Source: Ilyomonas limi (GTDB lineage Bacteria > Bacteroidota > Bacteroidia > Chitinophagales > Chitinophagaceae). From it: a stretch of 64,000 bases of DNA. Where the stretch lies: contig NZ_SZQL01000006.1 of assembly GCF_005233845.1 (NCBI RefSeq), positions 124,001 to 188,000 on the forward strand. The letters are read 5' to 3'. A program made the position numbers and the translations under genes. Of this stretch, positions 36,434-45,084 are shown in pieces (within the stretch, counting starts at the first letter, position 1; the number at the start of each line of letters is the position of its first letter). Under the pieces are notes generated by a model. That model was not told where the DNA came from. It saw only the letters and a program-made list of their open reading frames with translations, and made no database searches.

Positions 36434-37126
36434 TTAAGAATGTTGTAAAGAAGGGGTTTCTATTTTTTCAATTCTGCCGTCCATCAGGTGAATGATGCGG
36501 CTGCCGTACGCAGCATTTTTTTCGCTGTGTGTTACCTGTATAATAGTTACACCATCTTCTTTGTTTAGTTTGGTAAACAATTCCATGATTTCTTCGCCTT
36601 GCTTGGAGTTGAGATTGCCGGTTGGCTCATCGGCAAGGATTAGTTTGGGACTGGCAACGAGGGCACGTGCAATACCTACCAATTGTTGCTGCCCGCCCGA
36701 AAGTTGAGTGGGAAAAAGATCTTTTTTACCTACAATATTAAACCGGTCTAAAATATCTGCAACAATGGCTTTGCGTTCGCCGCTTTTGTGATTCTGGTAA
36801 ATCAGTGGCGTTTCTATGTTTTCAAAAACAGTCAATTCATCTATCAGGTGATATGCCTGAAACACAAAGCCTATATGTGATTTATACAACTGCGAGCGTT
36901 GTTTTTCTTTTAATGAAAATACATCCTGGTCCATAAACATATAGGAACCTTCGGATGGTTGGTCAAGCATACCAATGATGTTTAGCAGCGTTGATTTGCC
37001 CGAGCCCGAAGGACCCATAATGGACACGAACTCGCCTTCGCCAATAGAAAGATTAATGTCTTTTAAAATAAATGTATGATTGCCGCCGATGGTTATCCAT
37101 TTGGATATGTGCTGAAGTTGTATCAT
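36434..37126 (-). CDS. ABC transporter ATP-binding protein (MacB/LolD-like)
   Basis: A 230-residue nucleotide-binding subunit of the MacB/LolD family. Walker A is [12 protein letters not shown], the Q-loop is [14 protein letters not shown], the signature is [15 protein letters not shown], Walker B is [11 protein letters not shown] and the switch His is in [11 protein letters not shown]. The signature normally reads QQQRVAIARAL; here Arg is replaced by Leu, a conservative oddity. LADEPTGNL with the short size places it among exporters of lipoproteins, peptides or macrolides. It appears to be in an operon with the TolC gene, while a matching permease must be encoded elsewhere. Confidence 0.87.
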   Translation of the reverse strand: MIQLQHISKWITIGGNHTFILKDINLSIGEGEFVSIMGPSGSGKSTLLNIIGMLDQPSEGSYMFMDQDVFSLKEKQRSQLYKSHIGFVFQAYHLIDELTVFENIETPLIYQNHKSGERKAIVADILDRFNIVGKKDLFPTQLSGGQQQLVGIARALVASPKLILADEPTGNLNSKQGEEIMELFTKLNKEDGVTIIQVTHSEKNAAYGSRIIHLMDGRIEKIETPSLQHS

Positions 37127-37370
37127 GAGATGCTTGTTTTAAAATAGTTAGGAGCAGTTGTTCAACGGGTATGCCAATGTACCAAACCCTTTACTGGTAA
37201 GGATTTGAAGAGTTAGTACAAAAGCAGGTGTGCGAATTCGGACACTTATTGTACGAAATTAACAGGAAACATTTGATAGTGTTAATCTATATGAGCTGCT
37301 AATGAAGCGAAATTCGTCAGACAGCGTAGCATAAAACTTAATATAATGGGTAGTGCCGGTGTTGCAAGTC

Positions 37371-37531
37371 TCAGTCAAATTTAGAAATACCAAATTTTTT
37401 CAGTATAAAATTGGCTCTGTCCACTTTGTCCTTAAATAAAAGCTGGTCGTCATACTTACCTTGTAACGAGAGCTTTATTGTACAGTCTTTTTGAGTCTTT
37501 TTAACTGCTGTCTTTGTTTTTTAATCTTCAT
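37371..37531 (-). pseudogene. Small frameshifted ORF downstream of DUF6934
   Basis: Starting at the ATG at 37531 the frame reads MKIKKQR and then stops after 18 codons. If one A is added to the A6 run just after the fifth codon, a 53-residue protein results, with protein-like sequence KDCTIKLSLQGKYDDQLLFK and VDRANFILKKFGISKFD. It starts 13 bases after the restored end of the DUF6934 gene, so the two look like a small operon. I recognise no family. The lesion is either real or a homopolymer error. Confidence 0.4.
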
Positions 37532-37578
37532 AGTCTCACAAATTTAATGTTTTTGCCGCACAGAAAAAGCATGATAGA

Positions 37579-38001
37579 TTATGCTTTGCGAAATGGTTCG
37601 CAATCCATGTCTGTCAGCCCGTGTACAGAAAAATCTTGCTTAATAGTAACAAGATTATTAGTGATGCACATGCGGTAAAGTCTTGTCCGGGGGGGTGTAC
37701 TTCCGGATGCAATAACAACTGCATCTGGATTGTGATCAGTAAACAGGTAAAGTGTCCTGATTATGGTAGTTAATACTTTCTGATTGTCATTATTGTTGGT
37801 AACACTTAGGTCGCTGATGGAGCCCGAAACAGGCTCTTTATCGCTAAAGCCAAGATCGTAAATACCTTTTACATCGCTTTTACGATAACAGACAGCTTTG
37901 TGATGGCGCCTTTTGGTGCCGATGCTAATAAACTTAAAATTTAAAAAGTCTGGTGAACTGTCAATGTGATAGCAGTTGTGAAGCGTATAAAACAGGAACA
38001 C
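37579..38001 (-). CDS. DUF6934 family protein with frameshifted C-terminus
   Basis: A 140-residue product of the DUF6934 family: FLNFKFISIGTKRRHHKAVCY, GIYDLGFSDKEPVSGSISDL, VTNNNDNQKVLTTIIRTLYLFT, and the signature VVIASGSTPPRTRLYRMCI. Family members normally end with a motif like EPFRKGxNYxAFLVxRK. Here the frame stops right after EPFRKA, but another frame continues IIYHAFSVRQKH to 37544, so one base appears to be missing near 37572. The start is a GTG at 38001. In other genomes members sit as small solitary genes or toxin-antitoxin-like pairs, which I recall only vaguely; function is unknown. Confidence 0.6.
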   Translation of the reverse strand: MFLFYTLHNCYHIDSSPDFLNFKFISIGTKRRHHKAVCYRKSDVKGIYDLGFSDKEPVSGSISDLSVTNNNDNQKVLTTIIRTLYLFTDHNPDAVVIASGSTPPRTRLYRMCITNNLVTIKQDFSVHGLTDMDCEPFRKA

Positions 38002-38052
38002 CTGCTTTTAGCCAATTCTTAAAGAGCTTGCGCATTGCCACAATAAATCTCT

Positions 38053-39234
38053 CTAACGCGCTAACTCAACAACTGATACTACCAATCCATTTACTTTTTT
38101 TACAAAATACAGGTTTTGATTTTCCAAATATGATGGCACAAAAGAGGTATCGGTCATCATTACCGGGCGGATGGAAAAGTTGTTGGAGACTACATATTTG
38201 TTCTCGGATAAATGATTGATAAAATCATATTTATAATCTAAGAGCAAATGCGTAAAATGGTACATGGCTTCGTAGCCTTTATATACCATATCGCTCGGGC
38301 GCGTAAAAAATTTATCGCGGTAAGACTGGCTGATGTTGTAGCCAATGCTATCACTGCGTGAGTAGTTGTAAGGGGTGGAATAAATAATTTCAAGGCTGTT
38401 ACAATCAAGCTTGTTAAGCTCGCGAATTCCATCCCAGTTGGGCATGCCTATCAGTGTGGTTTTGTATTGCGGATTTTCGCAAAGTGCCTTGGCAATGGTT
38501 CCTGTAAAGGTAGGGTTAAGCGAGCCACACACCAGCACGTTTGTTCTGGTGCTATCTAAATACGGTATCAGATTATTAATACTTACTTCCTCATTATTCA
38601 ATGTGAGCGTGCGGTACGTAAGATTAAAAGCACCCGGATTATTGGCTTTAAAATCTGCCAGCACCCTGTTTTCCAGTGGCTCATTGCGTGTAATAAACAC
38701 CGGTTTTGCACCCGCATAATTTTGCTGTACATACCTGAACACACCATTAACGTGTGTTTTTAAAGTAGAATTGAGCAAAATAAAAAACGGATTATCCGTT
38801 ACATTAGCATCGTTTGGGTAAGTGGCAGAAACCACCGGAATATTGTAGTAAAAAGAGAAGTCGGAGACTGCTTTTTGCTCATCGGTATTATTAAGCGAAG
38901 CAATGATAAGCGAAAAGTTCTGGAAAGACATGCTTCTGAGAATAGCATTAATATCAGTATCTTTCTTTTTAGTATCATACACCCACACTTCTATGTTGGC
39001 ATGTTCTTTTTGTAAAGTATCTACTGCCAGCATTACACCATTATAAAAATCCAGTCCTGTTAAAATATACTGTGGAATAAATTTATTGCCTAACTGATAG
39101 GTATAATCACTAAAGGCAGAATCGAGATACAGCGGAGCCAGCACAGCTATCTTTTGCCGTGCAGGTGGCTGCGCAATAATGTGATCACTAAAAACAATCA
39201 GTACAGCAAAAAGAACGATAAACTTTTGTTTCAT
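38053..39234 (-). CDS. Periplasmic substrate-binding-like protein (type 1 ligand-binding fold)
   Basis: A 393-residue exported protein; from the ATG at 39234 the signal MKQKFIVLFAVLIVFSDHIIAQ is normal. The mature protein has the branched-chain-amino-acid/receptor-type fold: QKIAVLAPLYLDSAFSD, ILTGLDFYNGVMLAVDTL, LIIASLNNTDEQKAVSDFS, IPVVSATYPND, NVLVCGSLNPTFTGTIAKAL and SDMVYKGYEAMYHF. In this phylum such proteins often follow guaA, sometimes with a LysM domain; none is present here. A ligand or signal-sensing role is inferred. It starts 45 bases after guaA on the same strand. Confidence 0.78.
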   Translation of the reverse strand: MKQKFIVLFAVLIVFSDHIIAQPPARQKIAVLAPLYLDSAFSDYTYQLGNKFIPQYILTGLDFYNGVMLAVDTLQKEHANIEVWVYDTKKKDTDINAILRSMSFQNFSLIIASLNNTDEQKAVSDFSFYYNIPVVSATYPNDANVTDNPFFILLNSTLKTHVNGVFRYVQQNYAGAKPVFITRNEPLENRVLADFKANNPGAFNLTYRTLTLNNEEVSINNLIPYLDSTRTNVLVCGSLNPTFTGTIAKALCENPQYKTTLIGMPNWDGIRELNKLDCNSLEIIYSTPYNYSRSDSIGYNISQSYRDKFFTRPSDMVYKGYEAMYHFTHLLLDYKYDFINHLSENKYVVSNNFSIRPVMMTDTSFVPSYLENQNLYFVKKVNGLVVSVVELAR

Positions 39235-39279
39235 TAGCATGTACAAATAATAAAAAAATTTTGCTAATAAAAGCAAAAA

Positions 39280-40815
39280 TTATTCCCACTCAATAGTTGC
39301 AGGTGGCTTGCTGCTGATGTCGTACACTACGCGGTTAATGCCGCGCACATTATTTATAATTTCGTTAGATACATGTGCCAGGAATTCGTAGGGGAGATGT
39401 GCCCAATCCGCCGTCATACCATCTACAGAAGTTACGGCACGTAAGGCAACGGTATATTCATACGTTCTTTCATCGCCCATTACACCTACGCTTTTTACCG
39501 GCAATAATATGGCGCCAGCCTGCCATATTGTATCGTATAAGGAATATTCTTTTAAAGCTTTGATGTAAATGTCATCTGCTTGTTGCAATAAGGCTACTTT
39601 TTCTTCAGTTATGTCGCCCAAAATACGGATGGCTAAACCGGGTCCGGGAAACGGATGCCGCTGAATCATAGCCGCCGGAATACCTAATTCCAAACCTACT
39701 TTGCGCACTTCGTCTTTAAACAAAAAACGTAATGGCTCCACCAGTTGCAGGTGCATTTTCTCGGGCAAGCCGCCCACATTATGATGCGATTTGATAGTAA
39801 CAGAAGGACCATGAACACTTACACTTTCTATTACGTCGGGGTAAATAGTACCCTGTCCCAAAAACTGCGCTTCCGGTATTTTGGCAGCTTCCTGCTGAAA
39901 CACTTCAATGAACAATCTGCCAATGGTTTTGCGCTTGGCTTCAGGATCGGTTTTACCTTTTAATTCATCATAAAACAATTGTTTTGCATCAATACCCGTT
40001 ACATTCAGCCCAATATTTTTATAGGTATTCAACACCTGCTCAAACTCGTCTTTGCGCAGCACGCCATTATCTACAAAAATGCCATGCAACCGGTCTCCGA
40101 TAGCACGGCTAATAAGTGTTGCGGCTACGCTGCTGTCCACCCCGCCACTTAAAGCCATAATCACGTGCGCATCACCTATCTGCAGTTTTAATTGTTCAAT
40201 AGTTTCCTGAACAAAAGATGCAGGCGTCCAATTTTGCGAGCAGTGGCACACATTTACCAAAAAGTTTTTCAAAATCTTTTTGCCTTCGCTGGAATGATAT
40301 ACTTCTGGGTGAAACTGCAGGCCATACAGCGGGCGTGTATCGTGTGTCTTTTGCTTGAATGCAGCTACAGGAATGCTTTCTGTAGTGGCTAAAACTTCAA
40401 AGGTAACCGGCAACTCGCTGATGGAATCGCTGTGGCTCATCCACACCTGTGAGTTATCGGTTACATTTTGCAATAGGGCATCCGGCTGTCGAATGTGCAG
40501 TTTGGCACGGCCGTACTCGCGTTTGTTGGATTTACCTACTTGTCCGCCGTACAGTTTTGCGGTAAGCTGCGCGCCATAGCAAATGCCCAGTACCGGCACA
40601 TCTTTTACAAACTCCGGCACTTCTGCCAGCGGCGCATTTGTATCATTCACGCTAAATGGCGAGCCGCTGAGGATAATGCCTTTAAGCGATGCATCAATGG
40701 TGAACGGCTTGAGGTACGGAATAATTTCACAATAAACATTGGCCTCGCGTACCGCGCGTGCAATTAATTGAGTGTACTGACTTCCAAAGTCTAGTATAAG
40801 AATTTTTTCGGTCAT
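39280..40815 (-). CDS. guaA: GMP synthase (glutamine-hydrolysing)
   Basis: Converts XMP to GMP using glutamine and ATP. The 511-residue protein has a class I amidotransferase domain with nucleophile Cys79 (GICYGAQLT) and His169/Glu171 ([10 protein letters not shown]); the ATP-pyrophosphatase domain with P-loop SGGVDSS (223-229); and the C-terminal dimerisation domain ending in IEWE with [10 protein letters not shown]. The start at ATG 40815 gives [20 protein letters not shown], the standard GuaA opening. First gene of a probable two-gene unit with the substrate-binding-like protein. Confidence 0.97.
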   Translation of the reverse strand: MTEKILILDFGSQYTQLIARAVREANVYCEIIPYLKPFTIDASLKGIILSGSPFSVNDTNAPLAEVPEFVKDVPVLGICYGAQLTAKLYGGQVGKSNKREYGRAKLHIRQPDALLQNVTDNSQVWMSHSDSISELPVTFEVLATTESIPVAAFKQKTHDTRPLYGLQFHPEVYHSSEGKKILKNFLVNVCHCSQNWTPASFVQETIEQLKLQIGDAHVIMALSGGVDSSVAATLISRAIGDRLHGIFVDNGVLRKDEFEQVLNTYKNIGLNVTGIDAKQLFYDELKGKTDPEAKRKTIGRLFIEVFQQEAAKIPEAQFLGQGTIYPDVIESVSVHGPSVTIKSHHNVGGLPEKMHLQLVEPLRFLFKDEVRKVGLELGIPAAMIQRHPFPGPGLAIRILGDITEEKVALLQQADDIYIKALKEYSLYDTIWQAGAILLPVKSVGVMGDERTYEYTVALRAVTSVDGMTADWAHLPYEFLAHVSNEIINNVRGINRVVYDISSKPPATIEWE

Positions 40816-41081
40816 TTGGCGCGAAGGTAATGATTTGTAAATCTTGATGAATTTGGTTTATTGATCGTGATGGAGCTGATATAAAACAGTTCATACTGAT
40901 GTGAAGAAATTGCTATACTTTCTTTTTAAACTATAACCGGCAATTCTAATTCATGTATTTTTCTCGTACGATAAGTGTACTCAACTAACGGATAATGCAA
41001 CTTTTTGCTTTATTCGTACCAATCATCTATTTGAACAGGATTCATTTAATACCTGAATGCTTCTTCTTTTAACGGTTTAAC
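40816..41081. other. AT-rich spacer upstream of guaA
   Basis: No gene. The minus strand shows TACCTTCG about 10 bases from the guaA ATG, one mismatch from the -7 consensus. It borders a long inverted repeat. Confidence 0.35.
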
Positions 41082-41146
41082 GCCTTTACCGGTGTTCTTC
41101 ACCGGCAAATAGGTATCAGTTTGGTGAAGAACACCGGCAAAGGCGA
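41082..41146. repeat. 23-base inverted repeat with nested hairpins
   Basis: Arms 41082-41104 and 41124-41146 are complementary with one mismatch. Each arm also holds a mini-hairpin (CCGGTG-TTCTT-CACCGG on the left). It lies just past the sodC terminator on the minus strand. Confidence 0.65.
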
Positions 41147-41149
41147 AAA

Positions 41150-41189
41150 AACAGAAAAGCCTTTGAATGAACAAAGGCTTTTCTGTTTA
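41150..41189 (-). terminator. Rho-independent terminator of sodC
   Basis: A perfect 17-base stem (arms 41150-41166 and 41173-41189, loop AATGAA), with TTTTT following on the minus strand. It lies 22 bases past the sodC stop. Confidence 0.85.
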
Positions 41190-41210
41190 TATGCTAAATT
41201 GCTTTTTACT

Positions 41211-41816
41211 TTATTTAATAACACCGCAGCCAATTCTGGAACCCGCATTGCCTGATGGCTGAGACTTATAATCGTCCACTCCGCTATGTACAATAATTGC
41301 CCTGTTTAATACACTGCTGGTAGTATCTGAACCAAGTGTCCATAAATCGGTAGTCATTTCCATAGTGCCTTTACCTTGTGCATCTAATTTCACATTGCCT
41401 ATATCGCCCAGGTGAAAGCTATCCACGCCCCATTTGCCATGCGGCGCATGTGTTGGATTCCAGTGGCCATGAGAGGCATTACCATTATCACCACAATCCG
41501 GATGCTCATGTAAATGAACCGCTACCGTTTTGTTTGCCATTTTAGGTATAGTTAAATCAAGCATCATTTTTACCTTTCCATTATCAGCATCAAAAGTAGC
41601 CTTACCATCAACGGTAGTATCGGCTTTAGTGCCGGTTATCACAGCTTCCGCATGTGTAGCAGGGGCTGAAGATGTACTCATTGTATCTGTTGACATAGCA
41701 GTGGACGCAGAATCGCCGGTGTTTTCTGTTGACGCTGAACCTCCGCAGGAAATAATGGCTGATGCTGTAATTACTAACAAACACATCAATACGTGTTTAA
41801 GTTGCAAATGTTTCAT
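41211..41816 (-). CDS. sodC: Cu/Zn superoxide dismutase, lipoprotein
   Basis: Dismutates superoxide outside the cytoplasm. The 201-residue protein has a lipoprotein signal (ITASAIISC, lipidated Cys24) and a Ser/Thr-rich linker to about residue 55. The SOD fold shows the ligands VHLHEHPDC (His101, His103), GHWNP (His118, the bridging position), HGKW (His126), FHLGD (His135, Asp138) and IIVHSGVDD (His177). Cys108 and Cys197 form the conserved disulfide and Arg193 (GSRIGCG) is the anion-guiding arginine. All catalytic positions are intact. It stands alone with a strong terminator. Confidence 0.93.
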   Translation of the reverse strand: MKHLQLKHVLMCLLVITASAIISCGGSASTENTGDSASTAMSTDTMSTSSAPATHAEAVITGTKADTTVDGKATFDADNGKVKMMLDLTIPKMANKTVAVHLHEHPDCGDNGNASHGHWNPTHAPHGKWGVDSFHLGDIGNVKLDAQGKGTMEMTTDLWTLGSDTTSSVLNRAIIVHSGVDDYKSQPSGNAGSRIGCGVIK

Positions 41817-42047
41817 AGTAGAGATTTTTTTAAAATGATCATTACTATATACAAATATCCTGCTTTCCTGCTAATATTAAAGAACTTTCATTTTGTATGC
41901 TGCAAGTCTCCTTTATATGCTTACCTAATAGCGGTATTCCGGGTCGGGTGTATAATGATCCTGTTTTAGTATAAAACAATTATTTTTTTTGCACAATGTA
42001 TGCTCTCAAGGCATTGTATAGCAAAAGACATTGCAGGGAAGACAGTT
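41817..42047. other. Spacer upstream of sodC
   Basis: Contains no gene. On the minus strand GATATTTG (41859-41852), one mismatch from TAnnTTTG, could serve as the sodC -7 element. Confidence 0.3.
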
Positions 42048-42191
42048 TTATTTCAATTGTATAGTATGAGATAATTTCTTAAACTCTTGAATGCTTGTCT
42101 GTAAATCACTTTTTGAGATTCCTTGTATTATTGTTGCTTTGTTACCTTTAGTTACAACGCACTCATTTATAACAGTGTTTTTGCCATCCAT
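42048..42191 (-). CDS. Possible small protein of 47 residues, unknown
   Basis: A short frame (MDGKNTVINECVVTKG ... IQEFKKLSHTIQLK) with protein-like composition: balanced charge, few Cys and Phe. It stands out among the AT-rich noise frames of this 480-base gap. A stop (TGA) lies two codons upstream, so the ATG is the only start. I recognise no family and no partner. It could be a small regulatory protein, a fragment of a lost gene, or chance. Confidence 0.3.
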   Translation of the reverse strand: MDGKNTVINECVVTKGNKATIIQGISKSDLQTSIQEFKKLSHTIQLK

Positions 42192-42282
42192 TTTTCATAA
42201 CCTATCGACCAACATATACATCTGCTTAGTTTACCATTCATATAAATTATCAATAAAAGTACCTTTACCATTTTCTGTCAAT

Positions 42283-42290
42283 TATATTTG
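42283..42290 (+). promoter_or_regulatory. Candidate -7 element for the NatA-like ABC gene
   Basis: TATATTTG matches TAnnTTTG. It ends only 10 bases before the ATG at 42300, so the transcript would be nearly leaderless unless translation starts at 42306. Confidence 0.3.
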
Positions 42291-42299
42291 ATATACTAA

Positions 42300-43247
42300 A
42301 TGCACATGACAATGACTATTCTTAGTTTGGAGCATATCAAGAAATACTATGCTACACAAAAGGCGGTAGATGACATTTCTTTCTCTATTGAGCAAGGCAG
42401 TATTTTTGGTTTGCTGGGTCCTAATGGCGCCGGAAAGACTACGTTGCTGCGCATGATAACGGGCATCTTTTATCCTGATGAAGGCACTATTACTTTTGAT
42501 GGTAAACGCTTTGATCCCCTGAATGATATTTCCAAAATCGGCTACATGCCCGAGGAGCGTGGCTTGTACAAGAAAATGAAAATAGGCGAGCAGGCGCTTT
42601 ACCTCGCGCAGTTAAAAGGATTGAGTCGCCATGATGCGATGCAAAAAATAAAATACTGGTTTGAAAAGCTGGAAATGCAAAGCTGGTGGAACAAAAAAAT
42701 TGAGGATTTAAGTAAGGGTATGAGTCAGAAACTACAGTTTGTAACCACCGTATTGCACGAGCCTAAACTCATTATTCTCGATGAACCCTTTAGCGGTTTG
42801 GACCCGCTGAATGCCAACCTGATAAAAGATGAAATTTTTAATCTGGCGCAGCGCGGCAGCACCATTATTTTCAGCACGCACCGCATGGAACAGGTAGAAG
42901 AAATATGCAATCATATTGTACTGGTGAATTTGGGTAAAAAAATACTGGACGGCACAGTAAAAGGTGTAAAGCAGGATTTCAAAGATAATGAATTTAGTAT
43001 ACAACTTGCCGAAGCACCACTATCTATTGCAAGCGATGCTTTTGATGTTGTTCATAGTGATGACAATCACAAACTGACAGTGAAAATTAAAAATGGTTAC
43101 CGCAGCAACGATGTGTTGTTGTATTTTTTGCAGCAAGGCATTACTATCGAATCGTTTAGCGAGATCTTGCCCTCACTTAATGAAATATTTATCCGGCAGG
43201 TAGAAGGTACGCATGCCGTTACCCGTTCATTCCAAAAAATTGCTTAA
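42300..43247 (+). CDS. NatA-like ABC transporter ATP-binding protein
   Basis: A 315-residue ATPase of the ABC-2 exporter class. Walker A is GLLGPNGAGKTTLLRM, the Q-loop region has GYMPEERGLYKKM, the signature is LSKGMSQKLQF, Walker B is LIILDEPFSGLDP and the switch His is in STHRMEQVEEI. The extra C-terminal 80 residues are typical of NatA/CcmA-like subunits. PEERGLY and SKGM are diagnostic of the NatA subgroup. The permease follows 22 bases downstream. ATG 42306 is an alternative start. Confidence 0.92.
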   Translation: MHMTMTILSLEHIKKYYATQKAVDDISFSIEQGSIFGLLGPNGAGKTTLLRMITGIFYPDEGTITFDGKRFDPLNDISKIGYMPEERGLYKKMKIGEQALYLAQLKGLSRHDAMQKIKYWFEKLEMQSWWNKKIEDLSKGMSQKLQFVTTVLHEPKLIILDEPFSGLDPLNANLIKDEIFNLAQRGSTIIFSTHRMEQVEEICNHIVLVNLGKKILDGTVKGVKQDFKDNEFSIQLAEAPLSIASDAFDVVHSDDNHKLTVKIKNGYRSNDVLLYFLQQGITIESFSEILPSLNEIFIRQVEGTHAVTRSFQKIA

Positions 43248-43269
43248 CCTTTTACCCAAAACTATTTGT

Positions 43270-44604
43270 ATGAACAAAACCTCCCTCATTATCCAGCGTG
43301 AATACATCAGCCGTGTGCGCAACAAAACGTTCATAATTACCACTATACTTATGCCTTTGCTGTTTGTGCTGCTCATTGCAGGCTCTACTTATCTTAGCAT
43401 TAAGGGTAAGGAGAACCTGAATATTGCCGTAATAGATAACAGTGGTTACTTTAAAGATAATCTGGAAAACAGCAGCAATATAGCTTTTAGTTTTCCTGCC
43501 GGTGTGGATACAAATAATTATATCAGTAAAGGGTATTCGGCTATTTTAATAATGCCACAATCAACCGGTAATAATGGCAATAATTATTTACTTCGCTCCA
43601 AAAAAAGCATTGGCATCGGCTCTAAAGAAACGATTGAAAACAAGATAGATGCAGCTATTGAAACTAAAATGCTGCAGGATGCCGGCATACAAAAAAGTCA
43701 GCTTGACTCCATACACTCGCAGTCGCAGGATGCTACGTTGAGTACGGTGGAAGAAGGCGATAACAATAGTACCAGAGAAAGCAACCAATGGCTGGCGTAT
43801 GGCATTGGTTATGGCAGCGGCTTCCTTATTTATTTGACCATGCTTATTTATGGTATGATGGTATTGCGTGGTGTAATGGAAGAAAAAACCAACCGCATTG
43901 CCGAAGTGATTGTATCGAGCGTAAAGCCTTTTCAGTTAATGATGGGTAAAATCATTGGTATTGGCGCTGTGGGGCTTACGCAATTTTTGATATGGATTGT
44001 ATTTATATTCCTGATCATGTTTGGCGTGCATTTGTTTGTATCGCCCGAAACGATGCAGCAGGTACAAGCAATGCAGCAAAGCGGTACTATGCCCGGCGCT
44101 GCAAGCAGCATCAATGCCAGCCAAAGCGCACAAACCATATATAATATTCAGCACATGGCGGACACGGTCAACTGGGGTTTGATTGTGGGTTGTTTTATAT
44201 TCTACTTTTTGGGTGGTTATCTGTTTTATGCTTCACTTTTTGCGGCTATTGGCAGCGTGGTAGAAGATGTGCAAAACTCGCAAAGCCTTACGCTGCCTAT
44301 TACTATGCCCATCATTTTTTCATTTATTGTAATGGCCAATGCAGTGCAAAATCCAGACTCCGGACTGGCAGTTTGGTGCAGTTTTATTCCGTTTAGCTCA
44401 CCTATGGTAATGATGGCGCGCATTGCGTATGGTGTGCCTGGCACCGTGCCTTACTGGCAACTTATTGTGAGCATGTTAATGCTGGTAGCAGGTTTTTTAT
44501 TTACTACCTGGCTGGCAGGCAAAATATACCGCACCGGTATTTTGCTGTATGGCAAAAAACCTACATGGGCACAAATGATGAAATGGGCATTCAGAAGAGC
44601 ATAA
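43270..44604 (+). CDS. ABC-2 type permease (NatB-like)
   Basis: A 444-residue ABC-2 permease: first helix near 20-42 (TFIITTILMPLLFVLLIAGS), a large extracytoplasmic domain of about 150 residues, then five helices from about 175 on. MVLRGVMEEKTNRIAEVIVSSVKPFQLMMGKIIGIGAVGLTQFL is the conserved ABC-2 coupling block. The start at 43270 (MNKTSLIIQREYISRVRNKTFI) is standard; an upstream frame start at 43213 would overlap the ATPase. With the ATPase it makes a complete NatAB-type exporter, substrate unknown (Na+ in Bacillus NatAB). Confidence 0.92.
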   Translation: MNKTSLIIQREYISRVRNKTFIITTILMPLLFVLLIAGSTYLSIKGKENLNIAVIDNSGYFKDNLENSSNIAFSFPAGVDTNNYISKGYSAILIMPQSTGNNGNNYLLRSKKSIGIGSKETIENKIDAAIETKMLQDAGIQKSQLDSIHSQSQDATLSTVEEGDNNSTRESNQWLAYGIGYGSGFLIYLTMLIYGMMVLRGVMEEKTNRIAEVIVSSVKPFQLMMGKIIGIGAVGLTQFLIWIVFIFLIMFGVHLFVSPETMQQVQAMQQSGTMPGAASSINASQSAQTIYNIQHMADTVNWGLIVGCFIFYFLGGYLFYASLFAAIGSVVEDVQNSQSLTLPITMPIIFSFIVMANAVQNPDSGLAVWCSFIPFSSPMVMMARIAYGVPGTVPYWQLIVSMLMLVAGFLFTTWLAGKIYRTGILLYGKKPTWAQMMKWAFRRA

Positions 44605-44638
44605 AAGCATAATATAAAATAATATGAAAATGGCATAC

Positions 44639-44670
44639 CGTACCGGCACATGGCCTTTTTAGCCGGTACG
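44639..44670 (+). terminator. Hairpin terminator after the NatAB-like genes
   Basis: Arms CGTACCGGC (44639-44647) and GCCGGTACG (44662-44670) form a 9-base stem with a 14-base loop, followed by ATTTAATAAAT. Confidence 0.65.
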
Positions 44671-44676
44671 ATTTAA

Positions 44677-44706
44677 TAAATATTGCTGAAGATTCAGCAA
44701 TATTTA
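44677..44706. promoter_or_regulatory. 30-base near-perfect palindrome upstream of the nrd leader
   Basis: Arms 44677-44690 and 44693-44706 (AATATTGCTGAA / TTCAGCAATATT core) are perfectly complementary with a two-base GA centre. It could be an operator for a dimeric repressor or a second terminator; the centre is too tight for an ideal RNA loop. Confidence 0.5.
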
Positions 44707-44789
44707 CTTCTATTCCCTTCAACAGTTTTCAACATCCGGTGCATAACAACGCCAGCGCCTTTCCATTTTAAGCTATTATTTTACACCCG

Positions 44790-44996
44790 ATTTTGGTTGA
44801 TAATACCATTTGGTATTTCATTAAAAGGGAATCCCGTGAAAATCGGGAACTATCCCCGTAGCTGTAAGCACCATTAGCAAGTTGTTTAATCTTCATGCCA
44901 CTGTTTAAAAAACGGGAAGGCCTAAAACAACGGTGCAAGTCAGAAGACCTGCCAGAACCAGACAAAAAGTTACAATGCTTTCGGAGGAAAGGCATG
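44790..44996 (+). ncRNA. Cobalamin (AdoCbl) riboswitch upstream of nrdBA
   Basis: All hallmark segments occur in order: AAAAGGGAAtcccGTGAAAA then TCCCCGTAGCTGTAA (44824-44867), GCCACTG (44897-44903) with CGGGAAGGC (44913-44921), and the B12 box AGTCAGAAGACCTGCC (44938-44953). TTGGTT (about 44793) can pair with AACCAG after the B12 box (P1), and a TTTCGGAGGAAAG hairpin (44975-44995) fits the following regulatory stem. The nrdB ATG is 89 bases downstream. In other bacteria such leaders repress B12-independent enzymes when cobalamin is plentiful; the same sense is expected here. Confidence 0.93.
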
Positions 44997-45084
44997 GTAC
45001 TGATGGGTTTTGCTGCGTGCACCAGCCTTTACTTTCAGCACTATACTTTTCCTCTGCAGGTAAAAATTTTTAAATTTTATTACC

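Noticed and set aside
44802-44815. ATACCATTTGGTAT-like palindrome similar to the MITE termini
   Set aside because: It sits in the 5' part of the riboswitch aptamer and is too short; no repeat core follows, so it is likely part of the RNA structure.
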